A stretch of 64,000 nucleotides of DNA. Origin: Chrysemys picta bellii (taxonomy: Eukaryota > Chordata > Testudines > Emydidae). A program made the translations under genes and the position numbers. The notes below the pieces were generated by a model. It was not told the DNA's origin. It ran no database searches and saw only the letters and a list, made by a program, of their open reading frames with translations. Below, piece after piece: positions 40,801 through 48,390 of the stretch; the stretch's first letter is position 1, and each line of letters begins with the position of its first letter. The stretch covers positions 53,101,439 to 53,165,438 of the forward strand of contig NC_088800.1 in the NCBI RefSeq assembly GCF_011386835.1, written 5' to 3'.

Positions 40801-43800
40801 TGATCTGCAGGATCTGCAAGGACTGCTCTCTGTTGGCTTGAAGTTTCTTCAGTCAGGTTAGCAAAAGCATGTGTCTGATCTCTTACCAATGGTACATTTT
40901 CTCTTCCCACAGGTTGGGTAACATCCATTTCTTTCTGAAGATTTGAACTTTCTAGGTCTCCATTGCAGGTCTCTCTGGAGTGTCCCACAGATTCTAATAT
41001 TTGCTACAGATACAGAAAATGCACCTCAGAAGAGACAATCATTCCCCTCACCAAAGCAATAAAGAGACATACAATAAACCAAGTAGAACTGATTGGCTGA
41101 TGGAGGTTCAAATTGAGTGGGCATCTAGTAACTGCCTGGGTCAGGTCTCACCCCTGAGATTTGTTACAAAACAGAATGAGATTCATTTTGTAAAAACAGT
41201 AACTTTAGGAAGTGCTGGATGCACCTGAACCCCATTTAGCCCTGTGCCTTGTTATCCTGGGTTATTGCTTACATACAGATCCCAGATCAATAAGAAAGGT
41301 GATACAAGAAGCTGGTGTCCCAAGGCCAAAATACCGGCGCTGGCCTGCTCCCCAGATAGCTTTCTATAATCAGCCAGTTTCATCACTCCAGGTGCAAAGT
41401 AATCCCTTTATCTGTGAACAGTTCTATGCCCAGACTTTAACATCATACAATTACTTCTTGATATACCCACCCTAACTATTTCCTCTCTAGTTTCTATGTA
41501 TGGAGTATGGTGATTGGAGATATTTTACACAGTGAAAGGCTTGCAAGTTAACCTGCTGCATAGCCTTACTGTTAATGCTTGGATGATATATGGCTTCACA
41601 GATCATCCTATGGGTAGGAGCTGGTCAGTGGCTGTGGAACAATTATCTATTGTAGAAAGGTTCATAGACTCAGTGTTCTACTTAACAAATCAGTGTCTCC
41701 TGCAATGCATACATCACAATTCCTGACAAGTACTCTGCTGCCTTCATCTCCACCTGTCAGCTACTACTGCCAGCATCAGCATCGAGCAGTAACTCATTCA
41801 AAACCAGGCTCATTTGATTTTGGGGATACTAAAGGGCTCCTTGGGAGAGAGCGGGACCAGGCCAGTGAGGGGAAGAAAGAGAGCCAGGTCCTTTGGGAGG
41901 GAGAGTGATGATCCACACTACAAGCAGCTAAAGAAAGGACCCACCCTCCCAACAGACAGTGGGCAGAGAGTAAGGAGATAACCAGAGGAACTGCAAGAAG
42001 GTGGGGCAAAGAAAAGGGCCCAGATCCCAAGAATAGAGAAACAAAGTGAGACTACAAAAATAGATGAGGAATAGAGAGAGAGAGAGAGAGACGCAGACCC
42101 AAGATGAGAAAAAGGGCCCAGGCACTTATATCACACAGTGCAACCTAAATCTGTACTGTAATATTAAGCAGCTGTACTGCCAACAACCACAGAAAATATG
42201 GCAGCAGTAGTACAGTCAGTAACCTGCATGTCTGGGTCTCCTGGAGAAAGATCTGTCAGTTCTTCCGACAAGTCAGGAATCAGATTGGGTAGATCTCGCT
42301 GGAAGATGAACAGCTCCCCATCTTCATCACAATCGGACTGCCATACAAAACAAAGAAATGAAAGGAAGGGCCAGCACATTTATACAGAAGTTTCATGAGG
42401 GCATAAGTCATTTTACTTCTTTATCTCATAGTTGGCTATGGTGTTGAGGAATATCCTGCTGAGTCATGTCGTCAGTGGAGCGTCAAGTACTCTAATGGAG
42501 ATATCCTATCTCCTAGAACTGGAAGGGACCTTGAAAGGTCATCGAGTCCAGCCCCCTGCCTTCACCAGCAGGACCAAGTACTGATTTTGCCCCAGATCCC
42601 TAAGTGGCCCCCTCAAGAATTGAACTCACAACCCTGGGTTTAGCAGGCCAATGCGCAAACCACTGAGCTATCCCTCCCCCTCTACAGCCAAAGGGTATGA
42701 GATAAACTCTCCCTTTGGTGATTTAGCACATTAATGGGCTTCAATAATAAGAGCTAGATAAAATATTGGCTACAAACCCATGCCCGGCGAGGTTAATGGC
42801 AAAAGTCTCATTGATATCAATGGGGACAAAACTAGGCAAGTATTGCAAAGCTTGAGAGGTACTGGGTATGTGCAAATCCTAGTGACTGCATCGCCCAGTG
42901 CAATATCTAGAATGTACAAGTAGAAACCATACTTTACAGCAAATGGAAGAATCAACACCCCCACATCAGGCAGGCAGGCACAAGCTTTCACTTTGCCTTT
43001 TATACCACAGTGCATATCATCTCCAGTAACTCTTTGTGCTGGCAAATCCTGACTGCCTGGTGAGATTATTTTTCCTCCCCCTGCACTGTACCAGTTTGCT
43101 CTAATCTTACTGAAATGCACATTAGGGGTGGCCAAAGTGCCCCCACTGATTGTATAACACAATCTGCCGCTGCCCTCTTCAATACAAGAACATACCACAT
43201 CAAGATTACAGGTCTCAGGTGCAATAGTGTCTCTTGTTGTGAGCAGACACGGTTCAGATCAAGATGGAGCATTGCAAGCTGTGACATGCAATCTCGGTAG
43301 GCTGCAGTTTTGTATTAAATATAAGGGGTACTGCAATCAGCTCTACTTTATGTAAATTAAGGACCATGGTCAAACTCCAGAGAACACTTCAGTAAGATGC
43401 TTGCTCCAGATGCACAGAAACAAAGAATTTAGAGAATGTTTGTGTGTGAAAGAGACCTTGGACTGCCTTACTATGAAATTAATACATGGCACCATGGTAC
43501 AAAAAGATCTTTTCAGTCATACTGTTATTAGTCATTTGTTTCAATAGCACCTAGAAGCCCTGACTGAGACAGTCCCTGCTTTAACGAGCTTACGGTCTAA
43601 ATAGACATGAAAGACAAAGGGTGGGAAGGAAAACAGACACAGAGAAAGAAAGTAATTTACCCAAGATCACACAGCTTTTCGGAGACAGAACCAGGAATAG
43701 AAACCAGGTTACCCAAGTCCCAGTCCAGTGCCCTATCTCCTAGACCACGTTACCTCTTATGAGTGTGATTAATGCCCAAGTTGAAAGTTCCCTCACCTGT

Positions 43801-46077
43801 GCTACTCACAAGATTATCTCTGTACAGGGCCGGCTCTAGAATTTTTGCCGCCCTAAGCAAAAACAATTTTGGCCGCCCCCCCCCCCCCCGTTTTTTCTTA
43901 CCCCACCCCCGGCCCCTCCTCAACTCCGCCCCTTACCCAAATCCCCAGCCCTGCCTCCTCCCCCAAGGCTCTCAAGCCTAGGAGGGAGGGGGAGAAGTGG
44001 CGTGCGCGCCGCGGCCACTTGGAGTCTCCCGCTCCCTCTCAGGTTCCCAAACCTGGGAGGGAGGGGGAGCAGCGGCGCACAAATCAGCTGTTTCTCGCGC
44101 CGTGGCCGCTTGGGATCTCCCCCTCCCTCCCAGGTTTGAGAGCCTGGGAGGGAGGGGGAGCAGCGGCGCGCGAATCAGCTGTTTCGTGCGCAGTGGCCGC
44201 TTGGGATCTCCCCCTCCCTCCCAGGTTTGAGAGCCTGGGAGGGAGGGGGAGCAGCGGCGCGCGAATCAGCTGTTTCGCGTGCCATGGCGCGCGTGCGGCA
44301 GCAGCGGAGATGAGCTAGGGCAGCCAGAGCACATTTTTAGGGGCGGCATTCTGGCGCCGGCCATGCCGCCCCTAAAAATGTGCCGCCCCAAGCACCAGCT
44401 TGTTTTACTGGTGCCTAGAGCTGGCCCTGTCTCTGTATCACTAAGCCACACCCTAAATCTGAATAAATAGTTTCCTTTGATGGTAAAATTATGCTTCCTT
44501 TACTGTTAAGTATGTTTGAAAACTATTATTACTTGTGTGTTCTCTAAAAATAGAGCTCTCACCTGGACAGAATCACCAATACTTAAGCCAAGTCCTCACG
44601 GTCAAGGGATCACATCACAAAAGCCACTATAGTTCCTCCTTGCTGGTACTGTGCTGATTCAGGCCAGCTGCAGCCTTAAAGCAGCTTCTCCTAATTGGCC
44701 CCTTTGTACTTAATCCTTTCACTTGCTAGGCTGGGAGAGGTGAACAAGCAATGTTCCTTCCCCTGTTGGAGTCTTCAGTTATGAGAGAGGAGGCAGACTA
44801 TATACTACCTTTCTCCCAGTTAGCTGGGAGAGAGAGGATCTTTGCCCCATCCTGCACTACAAGTCTTCTGACCCCAGGCCTTTAAAGAAACAGTATGGTT
44901 CTTGCCAAGCATTAATTATTCCCCCAGGACCAACTTCTTCTCTCCCAACTGTACCTGCCCTTCCCTAAGCTTTCATCCACTCAGAAAGTCCCAGGAACAT
45001 TAGGGGACACACCATGGAACAGGGCTAGATCCACAAAAGGCTTTAGGTTCCTAACATTCATTGATTTCAATGAATGGTAGGAGCCAAAATACCTTTGAGG
45101 ATCTGGGCCCTAGTCCCTATTACCCTTAAAGTAGACAGTCACCCTGTTAGAAGTACTAAAGACATGCTTGGAAAATAATAATGCCACACAGCTCTTATGC
45201 AGCACTTTTCATCTGTCAGTCTCAATGTGCTTTACTCAAAGGAAGGTAAGTATTATTATTCCCGCTTTACAGATGGGGAAACTAAGGCGCACTGGGTAGG
45301 GTGGGATGACTCTCTGACAGTCACACACCGAGTCAGTGGCAGAGCAGCAAAGAGAACCCAGATCTTCTCTCTGCCAAGGATCATATTTCCATGATCTTCA
45401 GCCACAGAGAGGCATGTTCAGAGGCTTTCTGACAGTGCTACAGTTAATACCCCAGCAGAATGAAGTAGAAAAACAAAAAAATTCCATTTAAATGTGGTCA
45501 TTTGCATATTTCATGGTGTGCTTTTTGTTAGACAGATGAACAACACAGGAGGCCTCATGCTGCAAGATGGCAGTGCCCTCCATGCCCACTGACTTCAACG
45601 AGAGTTGAGGATGCTCAGCACATTGTAGACTCAGGCCTGCGTTCAGTAGTGTTTGAGATGATGAGAACACAAGGGGGAGGATGGGCGCAGCATTCTGACA
45701 ATTACAGAGCTCCTGGACTAATGCCCACTACAGCATTGCTCCCAGCAGATGAGCGGCCCATTGAGAGTAATGCTGGCTACTCAAGAGCTCCTCACTAATG
45801 AGGTGATCCTCAGATTCCATTCAGCGAGCCCTTTGTGGAACATAGTGAGGAAGGATGCTGGACAGCAATGCTTACCGCGGAGGTGTCAGAATCCAGAGAT
45901 GGGATTTGGTCTTTCACTGCAGAGAGGATGGCTCCCCAGTGTAAGGTTCTGTTGCCCCGGAAAGGGGTTGTAAGATCCTCAGATGGATCCTCTCTTTCCT
46001 GACCTTGTCCTTCTGATGCCATTTGAAACAGCTCCCATATAACCAACTGACAGGCCAAAGGGCTTCAGCACGTGCCA
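19717..46077 (-). CDS. DNAAF8: DNAAF8 gene (dynein axonemal assembly factor 8), whole span
   Basis: Nine coding exons were assembled on the minus strand: 46022-45876, 42337-42224, 41003-40482, 34824-34722, 27542-27401, 25331-25185, 24094-23999, 20543-20172 and 19876-19717. All are bounded by AG/GT and compatible in phase, giving 1803 nt or 601 codons. The protein matches human C16orf71/DNAAF8 in several blocks: [47 protein letters not shown] and CTGKS-LLQQLR. Known role: a cytoplasmic protein of dynein axonemal particles that helps deploy outer dynein arms in multiciliated cells. The protein is acidic and largely disordered, with no enzyme motif or membrane segment. It lies divergent to ANKS3, as in human. 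The 5' untranslated exon and the last coding exon are not settled, so the true span may be larger at both ends. Confidence 0.88.
19971..20100. mobile_element. Non-autonomous hAT element, 130 bp, in a short DNAAF8 intron
   Basis: The ends CAGTGGTTTTCAACCTG and CAGGTTGAAAACCACTG are perfect inverted repeats over 17 bp. The duplications CTCTAGGT (19963-19970) and CTCTAGAT (20101-20108) differ at one base. It occupies almost half of the 295-bp intron between exons 8 and 9. Confidence 0.92.
20172..20543 (-). CDS. DNAAF8: DNAAF8 coding exon 8
   Basis: 372 nt, entering in phase 2 after TTTTTAATTTTCAG|G and leaving in phase 2 at CCAAG|GTACTA. The first residues, [19 protein letters not shown], match human TCTGKSQLLQQLRAFQKGT. 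The remaining about 100 residues are low-complexity, hydrophilic and poorly conserved, as in the mammalian C-terminal region. A basic IRRKRYLR patch lies mid-exon. The intron to the next exon is only 295 bp. Confidence 0.86.
20968..21132. mobile_element. Fold-back MITE, same family as the outer element at 17215
   Basis: GGATAACATTTTCAAAGGCC and GGCCTTTGAAAAGTTTACCC form the ends, with CAGGAGCCTATGTCCCA and TAGGAGCC arms. Lies in the DNAAF8 intron between exons 7 and 8. Confidence 0.7.
21133..23212. other. DNAAF8 intron between exons 7 and 8, main part
   Basis: No coding or clear repeat content between the fold-back elements at 20968 and 23213. Confidence 0.5.
23213..23332. repeat. Short fold-back element
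   Basis: AGGCCCTGACTCAGCAAGGT and CTCGCTGAATCAGGTCCC pair, as do CTTTAAGCATGTG and CTTAAAGTTACGCACATGC. About 120 bp. Confidence 0.72.
23999..24094 (-). CDS. DNAAF8: DNAAF8 coding exon 7
   Basis: 96 nt. It starts after TTTGCTTCATAG with one base completing a Ser codon and ends at CCACG|GTACAA in phase 2. The rival donor GAGA|GTGAGA at about 23934 was rejected because it puts the next exon out of frame. It encodes [15 protein letters not shown], the acidic Ser/Glu stretch corresponding to human SSHSSSDSEEEEEEE, then a basic linker. It is less conserved than its neighbours but in the right place and phase. Confidence 0.78.
24334..24368. repeat. (TAA)n/(AAAAT)n microsatellite
   Basis: AATAATAATAAAAAATAAAA and following TAATAATAA, in the DNAAF8 intron between exons 6 and 7. 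Confidence 0.9.
25185..25331 (-). CDS. DNAAF8: DNAAF8 coding exon 6
   Basis: 147 nt, entering with one base to finish a split Lys codon (acceptor TATATTCTCAG|A) and leaving in phase 2 at AAAG|GTAACT. It encodes a Pro-rich start (IVFPPPPQ) and then [15 protein letters not shown], matching human AEPPTIFIDLRQMEP. This short IDLR block is the best-conserved part of the C-terminal half and is a plausible peptide-docking motif, though no function is shown for it here. Confidence 0.88.
26008..26650 (+). mobile_element. L2 LINE 3' fragment
   Basis: Plus-strand frames hold a broken L2-type ORF2 C-terminus: DYCN near 26015, then [17 protein letters not shown] near 26125-26180, matching the L2 LHWLPI-RI-FK pattern. 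It ends with AGATTGCAAGCTCTTTTGTG, the L2-type 3' tail. Confidence 0.72.
26985..27085. repeat. Short fold-back element
   Basis: GGATTTTCAAAGGACCCTA and TAGGGTCCTTTGCCAATCC pair, with GAGTTAGATGCC and GGTATCTAACTC inside, around a CCCATTGAATTCAATG core. Confidence 0.72.
27401..27542 (-). CDS. DNAAF8: DNAAF8 coding exon 5
   Basis: 142 nt. It enters with two bases completing a split codon (acceptor GATCCATAG|AG) and leaves in phase 2 at CAGAA|GTAGGT. It encodes [18 protein letters not shown], matching human NRLMEQLALLCTTQSKAS. The block is predicted helical and amphipathic. The following introns are short (2.1 kb, 1.1 kb) after the 7.2-kb intron upstream. Confidence 0.86.
27543..29228. other. 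DNAAF8 intron between exons 4 and 5, left part
   Basis: Mostly unrecognised; it holds the 13-bp hairpin at 27963-27996. The rest of this 7.2-kb intron carries a MITE, the L1 ORF1 fragment, a fold-back element and the DIRS-like remnant. Confidence 0.5.
27963..27996. repeat. Perfect 13-bp hairpin
   Basis: Arms TTACACTGACCTA and TAGGTCAGTGTAA with an 8-base loop, in a DNAAF8 intron. A similar 11-bp hairpin (CATAGCTCCAT/ATGGAGCTATG) lies at 30855-30884. Confidence 0.75.
29229..29376. mobile_element. Fold-back MITE, about 148 bp
   Basis: GGGTATATCTACACTACA and TGCAGTTTAGACATACTC form imperfect inverted ends related to those at 16726. GTAAACCCAGC and CTGGGTTTAC pair inside. Confidence 0.68.
29489..29910 (+). 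mobile_element. L1-type LINE ORF1 fragment
   Basis: The plus-strand frame 29489-29968 (159 codons) includes [20 protein letters not shown] and NNADKGHIL, matching the RRM region of L1 ORF1 proteins (NIRLRGLPE..., MLNLE, NYADKDRIL). It lies in a DNAAF8 intron, antisense to that gene. No ORF2 follows, so it is a fragment, though its frame is still open. Confidence 0.68.
30085..30312. mobile_element. Fold-back MITE, same family as the inner element at 17215
   Basis: GGCCAGATCTACAAAGGTAC and ATACCTTTGCAAATCTGCCC form the ends, with GCAGATAGGTGC and repeated TAGGCGCCTA/AGGTGCCTA inner palindromes. Confidence 0.7.
31780..32115 (+). mobile_element. LTR-like sequence
   Basis: It contains a TATA-like ACATAAAAGC (about 31880), an AATAAA signal (about 32020) and a CTAGAGGGACCCAGCT to TTGTTACA end, the order expected for an LTR. 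The 5' boundary and any target duplication could not be found, so the class is open. Confidence 0.38.
32100..33795 (-). mobile_element. DIRS-like retrotransposon gag remnant
   Basis: On the minus strand, frames 33391-33125 and 32583-32089 carry features of DIRS-type ORF1. These are a Cys-rich segment followed by [17 protein letters not shown], then downstream [20 protein letters not shown] and [18 protein letters not shown]. The frames are offset, with stops between, so it is broken. The 33560-33795 part resembles the non-coding leader of such elements. No reverse transcriptase or tyrosine recombinase is present. Lies in the DNAAF8 intron between exons 4 and 5. Confidence 0.62.
33796..34721. 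other. DNAAF8 intron stretch next to exon 4
   Basis: No recognised repeat or exon. Confidence 0.45.
34722..34824 (-). CDS. DNAAF8: DNAAF8 coding exon 4
   Basis: About 103 nt (34 codons plus 1 nt), entering in phase 0 after a strong TTTATTCTTTCAG acceptor. It encodes [17 protein letters not shown], matching human LEAWDLDDILQSLAGQE. The donor is ambiguous: GT at 34721-34720 (ATA|GTAACA) and GT at 34766-34765 (ACA|GTAGAA) are both in the phase needed by the next exon. The shorter choice would drop 15 residues; the longer is given because the human protein also has linker sequence here. Confidence 0.78.
34825..36836. other. DNAAF8 intron between exons 3 and 4, left part
   Basis: No supported exon. 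Plus frames at 34954-35145 and 36176-36538 have no similarity I recognise. Confidence 0.45.
36837..37695 (-). mobile_element. CR1 LINE 3' fragment
   Basis: The reverse complement of the same CR1 type as at 793-1520 and 53145-55645, including the C-terminal coding remnant (positions about 37130-37540) and extending to AAGATCTCTTTCTGGAGTGG. Many stops. Lies in the DNAAF8 intron between exons 3 and 4. Confidence 0.9.
37696..39025. other. DNAAF8 intron stretch
   Basis: The part at about 38600-38995 may be a degraded reverse LTR (CTTCTTGTGGCC-like start and a TTTATTAAATTAAATACT run), but I cannot define ends. A CCATTGACTTCAATGGGG core lies at about 38499. Confidence 0.35.
39034..39272. mobile_element. 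Non-autonomous hAT element, 239 bp
   Basis: The ends CAGGGCTGGCTCCA and TGGAGCCAGCCCTA are related to those of the element at 43825. The duplications TGCATAAG (39026-39033) and TGCATTAG (39273-39280) differ at one base. An A-run follows a G-run near 39075. Confidence 0.88.
40225..40352 (+). repeat. L2-type 3' tail repeat
   Basis: GGACTGTAAACTCTTTAGGG through CACAATGGGG-like TACAATGGGGCCCTGGCC is a common amniote interspersed 3' tail. Related copies lie at 8817-8880 and 51120-51250. Confidence 0.65.
40482..41003 (-). CDS. DNAAF8: DNAAF8 coding exon 3 (large)
   Basis: 522 nt, 174 codons (residues 88-261), phase 0 at both ends. The acceptor TATCTGTAG|CAA was chosen over a closer AG at 40996-40995 because only the former keeps frame with exon 2. 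The donor is CAG|GTAGGT. Most of the exon is poorly conserved, hydrophilic and Glu/Lys/Thr-rich. Near residue 195 it carries [14 protein letters not shown], matching human RRKMIETDILQKVT. The exon ends with a LMLFSLQ segment corresponding to human VLSLQQL. Confidence 0.88.
42072..42092. repeat. (GA)n microsatellite
   Basis: About ten GA units in a purine-rich stretch, in the DNAAF8 intron between exons 2 and 3. Confidence 0.92.
42224..42337 (-). CDS. DNAAF8: DNAAF8 coding exon 2
   Basis: 114 nt, 38 codons (residues 50-87), phase 0 at both ends. The acceptor is TTTTGTATGGCAG and the donor CAG|GTTACT. The exon encodes the most conserved block of the protein, [20 protein letters not shown], nearly identical to the human [17 protein letters not shown] segment. 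It is very acidic (SDCDEDGE before it and SPGDPD after it). This block is the strongest single identifier of the gene in the window. Confidence 0.9.
42505..42682 (-). mobile_element. tRNA-derived SINE with CR1-like tail, well preserved
   Basis: The minus strand reads GGGATAGCTCAGTGGTTTG (A box), then GGTTGTGAGTTCAATTC (B box), then a tail whose GACCTTTCAAGGTCCC-like end matches CR1 3' ends. This architecture is typical of turtle pol III SINEs mobilised by CR1. Confidence 0.92.
43505..43755 (-). repeat. MIR-type SINE, nearly full length
   Basis: It runs from AATAGCACCTAGAAGCCCTG through GACAGTCCCTGCTTTAACGA and AAGATCACACAGC to CAGTGCCCTATCTCCTAGAC, the complete reverse-oriented reptilian MIR pattern. 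Shorter pieces of its 3' part lie at 6820-6925, 9265-9330, 25925-26010 and 46795-46900. Confidence 0.82.
43825..44429. mobile_element. Non-autonomous hAT element, 605 bp, with internal tandem hairpin repeats
   Basis: The ends are CAGGGCCGGCTCTAGA and TCTAGG-type CTAGAGCTGGCCCTG, with a perfect 8-bp duplication TCTCTGTA (43817-43824 and 44430-44437). The interior is very G/C-rich with a poly-C run (43877-43890) and 91-bp tandem units. Lies in the DNAAF8 intron between coding exons 1 and 2. Long frames inside are composition artefacts. Confidence 0.92.
43980..44275. repeat. 91-bp tandem repeats inside the hAT element
   Basis: The anchor GGGAGGGAGGGGGAGCAGCG recurs at 44055, 44146 and 44237, giving a period of 91 bp, with a diverged shorter unit at about 43980. 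Each full unit holds CCCTCCCTCCCAGG and its complement CCTGGGAGGGAGGG with an 8-base loop, a strong hairpin with G-quadruplex-type G runs. Confidence 0.88.
44438..45024. other. DNAAF8 intron stretch
   Basis: Nothing recognised between the hAT element and the fold-back element at 45025. Confidence 0.45.
45025..45112. repeat. Short fold-back element
   Basis: AGATCCACAAAAGGCTTTAG and AATACCTTTGAGGATCT pair around TTCATTGATTTCAATGAA, a near-perfect palindromic core. About 88 bp. Confidence 0.7.
45190..45385 (-). repeat. MIR-type SINE
   Basis: TTTACAGATGGGGAAACTAA and GTCAGTGGCAGAGCAGC match the MIR core in reverse. Confidence 0.78.
45876..46077 (-). CDS. DNAAF8: DNAAF8 first coding exon (with 55 nt of 5' UTR)
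   Basis: Coding starts at the ATG at 46022-46020 and runs 49 codons to 45876, ending in phase 0 before a GTAAGC donor. The start was chosen because the product begins MASEG, like the MAS- start of human C16orf71. An upstream in-frame ATG at 46058 would add 12 residues unlike the human protein. A pyrimidine-rich acceptor (TTTTTCTTTAG) ends at 46078, so an upstream non-coding exon must exist, probably in the GC-rich region near 48.3-48.9 kb. Residues 31-46 hold the conserved AIL-AVKDQ-PSLDSD block. Bases 46023-46077 are 5' UTR. Confidence 0.85.
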
Positions 46078-47206
46078 CTAAAGAAAAAGAGGTAGCATCA
46101 GCACAGGGTAGGAATGGATCCCTTGTGCATTAAGCTTTAGCTTAATTCTTGGGAATCCTGTAATTCTGATTGTTATACGGTCAGCAATACCCCAGCACTG
46201 GACATGATCTGCAGTATAATGGATTATATGGAACCTGTCTTTCCACCTCAGTCCAATGAGGCTGACATCTTTGTGCCCCTGGCATAATTTAGAACAGTCT
46301 CAGAGCTGTTCTAAATTGTGCTGGCTTCTAATAGCACCCTCACACATACCTCAGCTCACCCCTTACATTAGGAGAGGGGCAGGAAGGGGTGATGTAAAGT
46401 TAGTACTGCCAGCTCTATGCCAGTCAAAGGTTCCCCCATAACAAGGGAATGCTTTAAGTATGTTTTGGATTGCAATAATAGCACAAAGGGGATCCAAAGA
46501 TCTGCCCTTTGGATTTTGACTTCTCGTTTTTATGGAGAGTGGGTTCTTTCCTGGCTTCTTCCTACAGTAGATTGAGAAGGGGTATTTCACAAGGGGCAGT
46601 GGAGGCTGCCTCCTTGCTCGCTGCATAATTCATACTATTAGGGGACCTTTTCGTTTTCAATTTGTGATACAATCATTGGATTTCCACAGGAATTGAAAAT
46701 GGGAGTAAATCTGTTCTAACTGGTAATAAAGGTTGGGAGGCTGCTATTGTATGGAGTTCAGTCACTGATTTAATTACGCTTATGATTATATTATACTTCT
46801 TAAATCACTTGTATTGCAGCAGGTTGACAGAGTGCTTTACATACAGAGCAAGGCTCATTCTCTGCCCAAGGAGCTTACAATTTAAGATATACAAGGTGAA
46901 TAACGTGCCTGTGAATGCTTTGCATGTCATCCATCTAATGTGTCTCCTTTATCCATATCGGACAGTGTTGAGTTTGCACGGCATCTGATGCCTGACATGG
47001 GGCTGGATTTATGTGGTGAGATTAGCACAAGAATGACGTCACCTCTAGAGAATGAATGGGAACTGCGGAATGCAAGGTTACTCCCATGAGGCTGGGATGA
47101 GTTGGTTACTGGGGTTACTCCCCCGCCGGTGCCTTTTCTGATCTACAGAGGCCTGGAGTTCCCCATATGAAACCCAAGATCTCTCTCATAGGTGGAGATA
47201 GTAACA
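46078..47206. other. DNAAF8 5' intron, left part
   Basis: Between the first coding exon and the old CR1. Only a MIR-tail piece (about 46795-46900, CCCAAGGAGCTTACAATTTA) is recognised. Confidence 0.5.
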
Positions 47207-48390
47207 GGAAACATAGGAATAGCCTGGCTGGATCAGACCCAATGTCCATGTTGTCCACTGGCCAGCATCAGATGCTTCAGTGGAAGGTGCAACCACCCTT
47301 GCATTAGGTAGAAGTGAGATAATCTACCCTTAATTTTAGGTTTATTCCCCTCCTAGCCCCTAATATCTAGAAATTGCATTAAAACCTGAATTATGATATT
47401 TAACATCTCTTCCAAAATTTGTTAGCATTAATTATTACAATTCTGTGATAGTCTTGCTATCCTTATAAATAGCTTTTATCTAGTGCTTTTCAACAGTCAA
47501 TCTCAAAGCACTTCACAAAGGCGGAGGAGGGTCAGTATCATTATCCCCCTTCTATGGTTGAGGAAACTGAGGCACAGTGCAGTGAAGTGACCATGCTCAC
47601 CCAGCAGGCAGTGCACCAGGGTTCCCTCTTTCCATTACACCACACTGCCTCTGTCCAATCCATATGGACAATCTTTTGTTAATCTTACTAAATTTTTGAC
47701 CTCAGTGACAATCTGTGGCAGAGTTCCATGGATTAATTATGTGTTGTGTGAAAAAGTATTTCCTTATATCAGTTTTGAGTTTGCCACCTTGCAATTCCAT
47801 TGTGTCCACTTGTTTTTATGTTAAGAGACAGGGAGAACAGAAGGTCCTGATCTACCTTCTTGATACCATTCATTATTTTATAGGCTTTCATCATGTCTCC
47901 TCTTATTAGTCTCCTTTCTAAAGTAACTATCCCAGTCTTTTCAATCTTTCTTATATGAGATTTTCCATTACCCTAACCACTTTAATCACCCTTCTGTGAA
48001 CCCCTTGTAATATTGCAATATCCTGTTTGAGATGCAGTTATCAGTACTGCACACAGTATACTGCCACAACACTGATTCATAATGATGGCGTTATAATATT
48101 CTCTATTATTCTCCAGCCCATTCTTTATGCCACCTAACATCTTGCTTGCTTTTTTGAAAGCAGCTGCTGAATTGAGCTGTTCACAATAATGCTCAGGCCC
48201 CTTTCCAGAACGGACACCGTTAACATGGTACCCTGCCCCGGTGCAGGAATAGTTTAAATGTTCCCTTCTGACGTGCGCCACTTTGCAGTTATCGACCCTG
48301 AATTCCATCTGCCCTGTGGTGCCCTGCCCTGGGTGGGACCCTCTGGAGGTCCGCCTGGGTCCACATGAAGCTAAACAACTTGGCGTGAGC
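47207..48390 (-). mobile_element. Old CR1 LINE fragment
   Basis: A diverged CR1 3' part in reverse orientation, from AACATAGGAATAGCCTGGCT through CATCATGTCTCCTCTTATTA to about 48390, where it merges into CpG-rich DNA. It abuts, and may have contributed sequence to, the DNAAF8 promoter side. Confidence 0.78.
47470..47665 (-). repeat. MIR-type SINE inside old CR1
   Basis: AGTGCTTTTCAACAGTCAAT, TTGAGGAAACTGAGGCACAG and CACCCAGCAGGCAGTG mark a reversed MIR. It sits within the old CR1 fragment 47207-48390. Confidence 0.78.

Noticed and set aside
43869..44318. 149-codon plus-strand frame
   Set aside because: It lies wholly inside a hAT element's G-rich tandem repeat; the repetitive product mirrors the 91-bp units.
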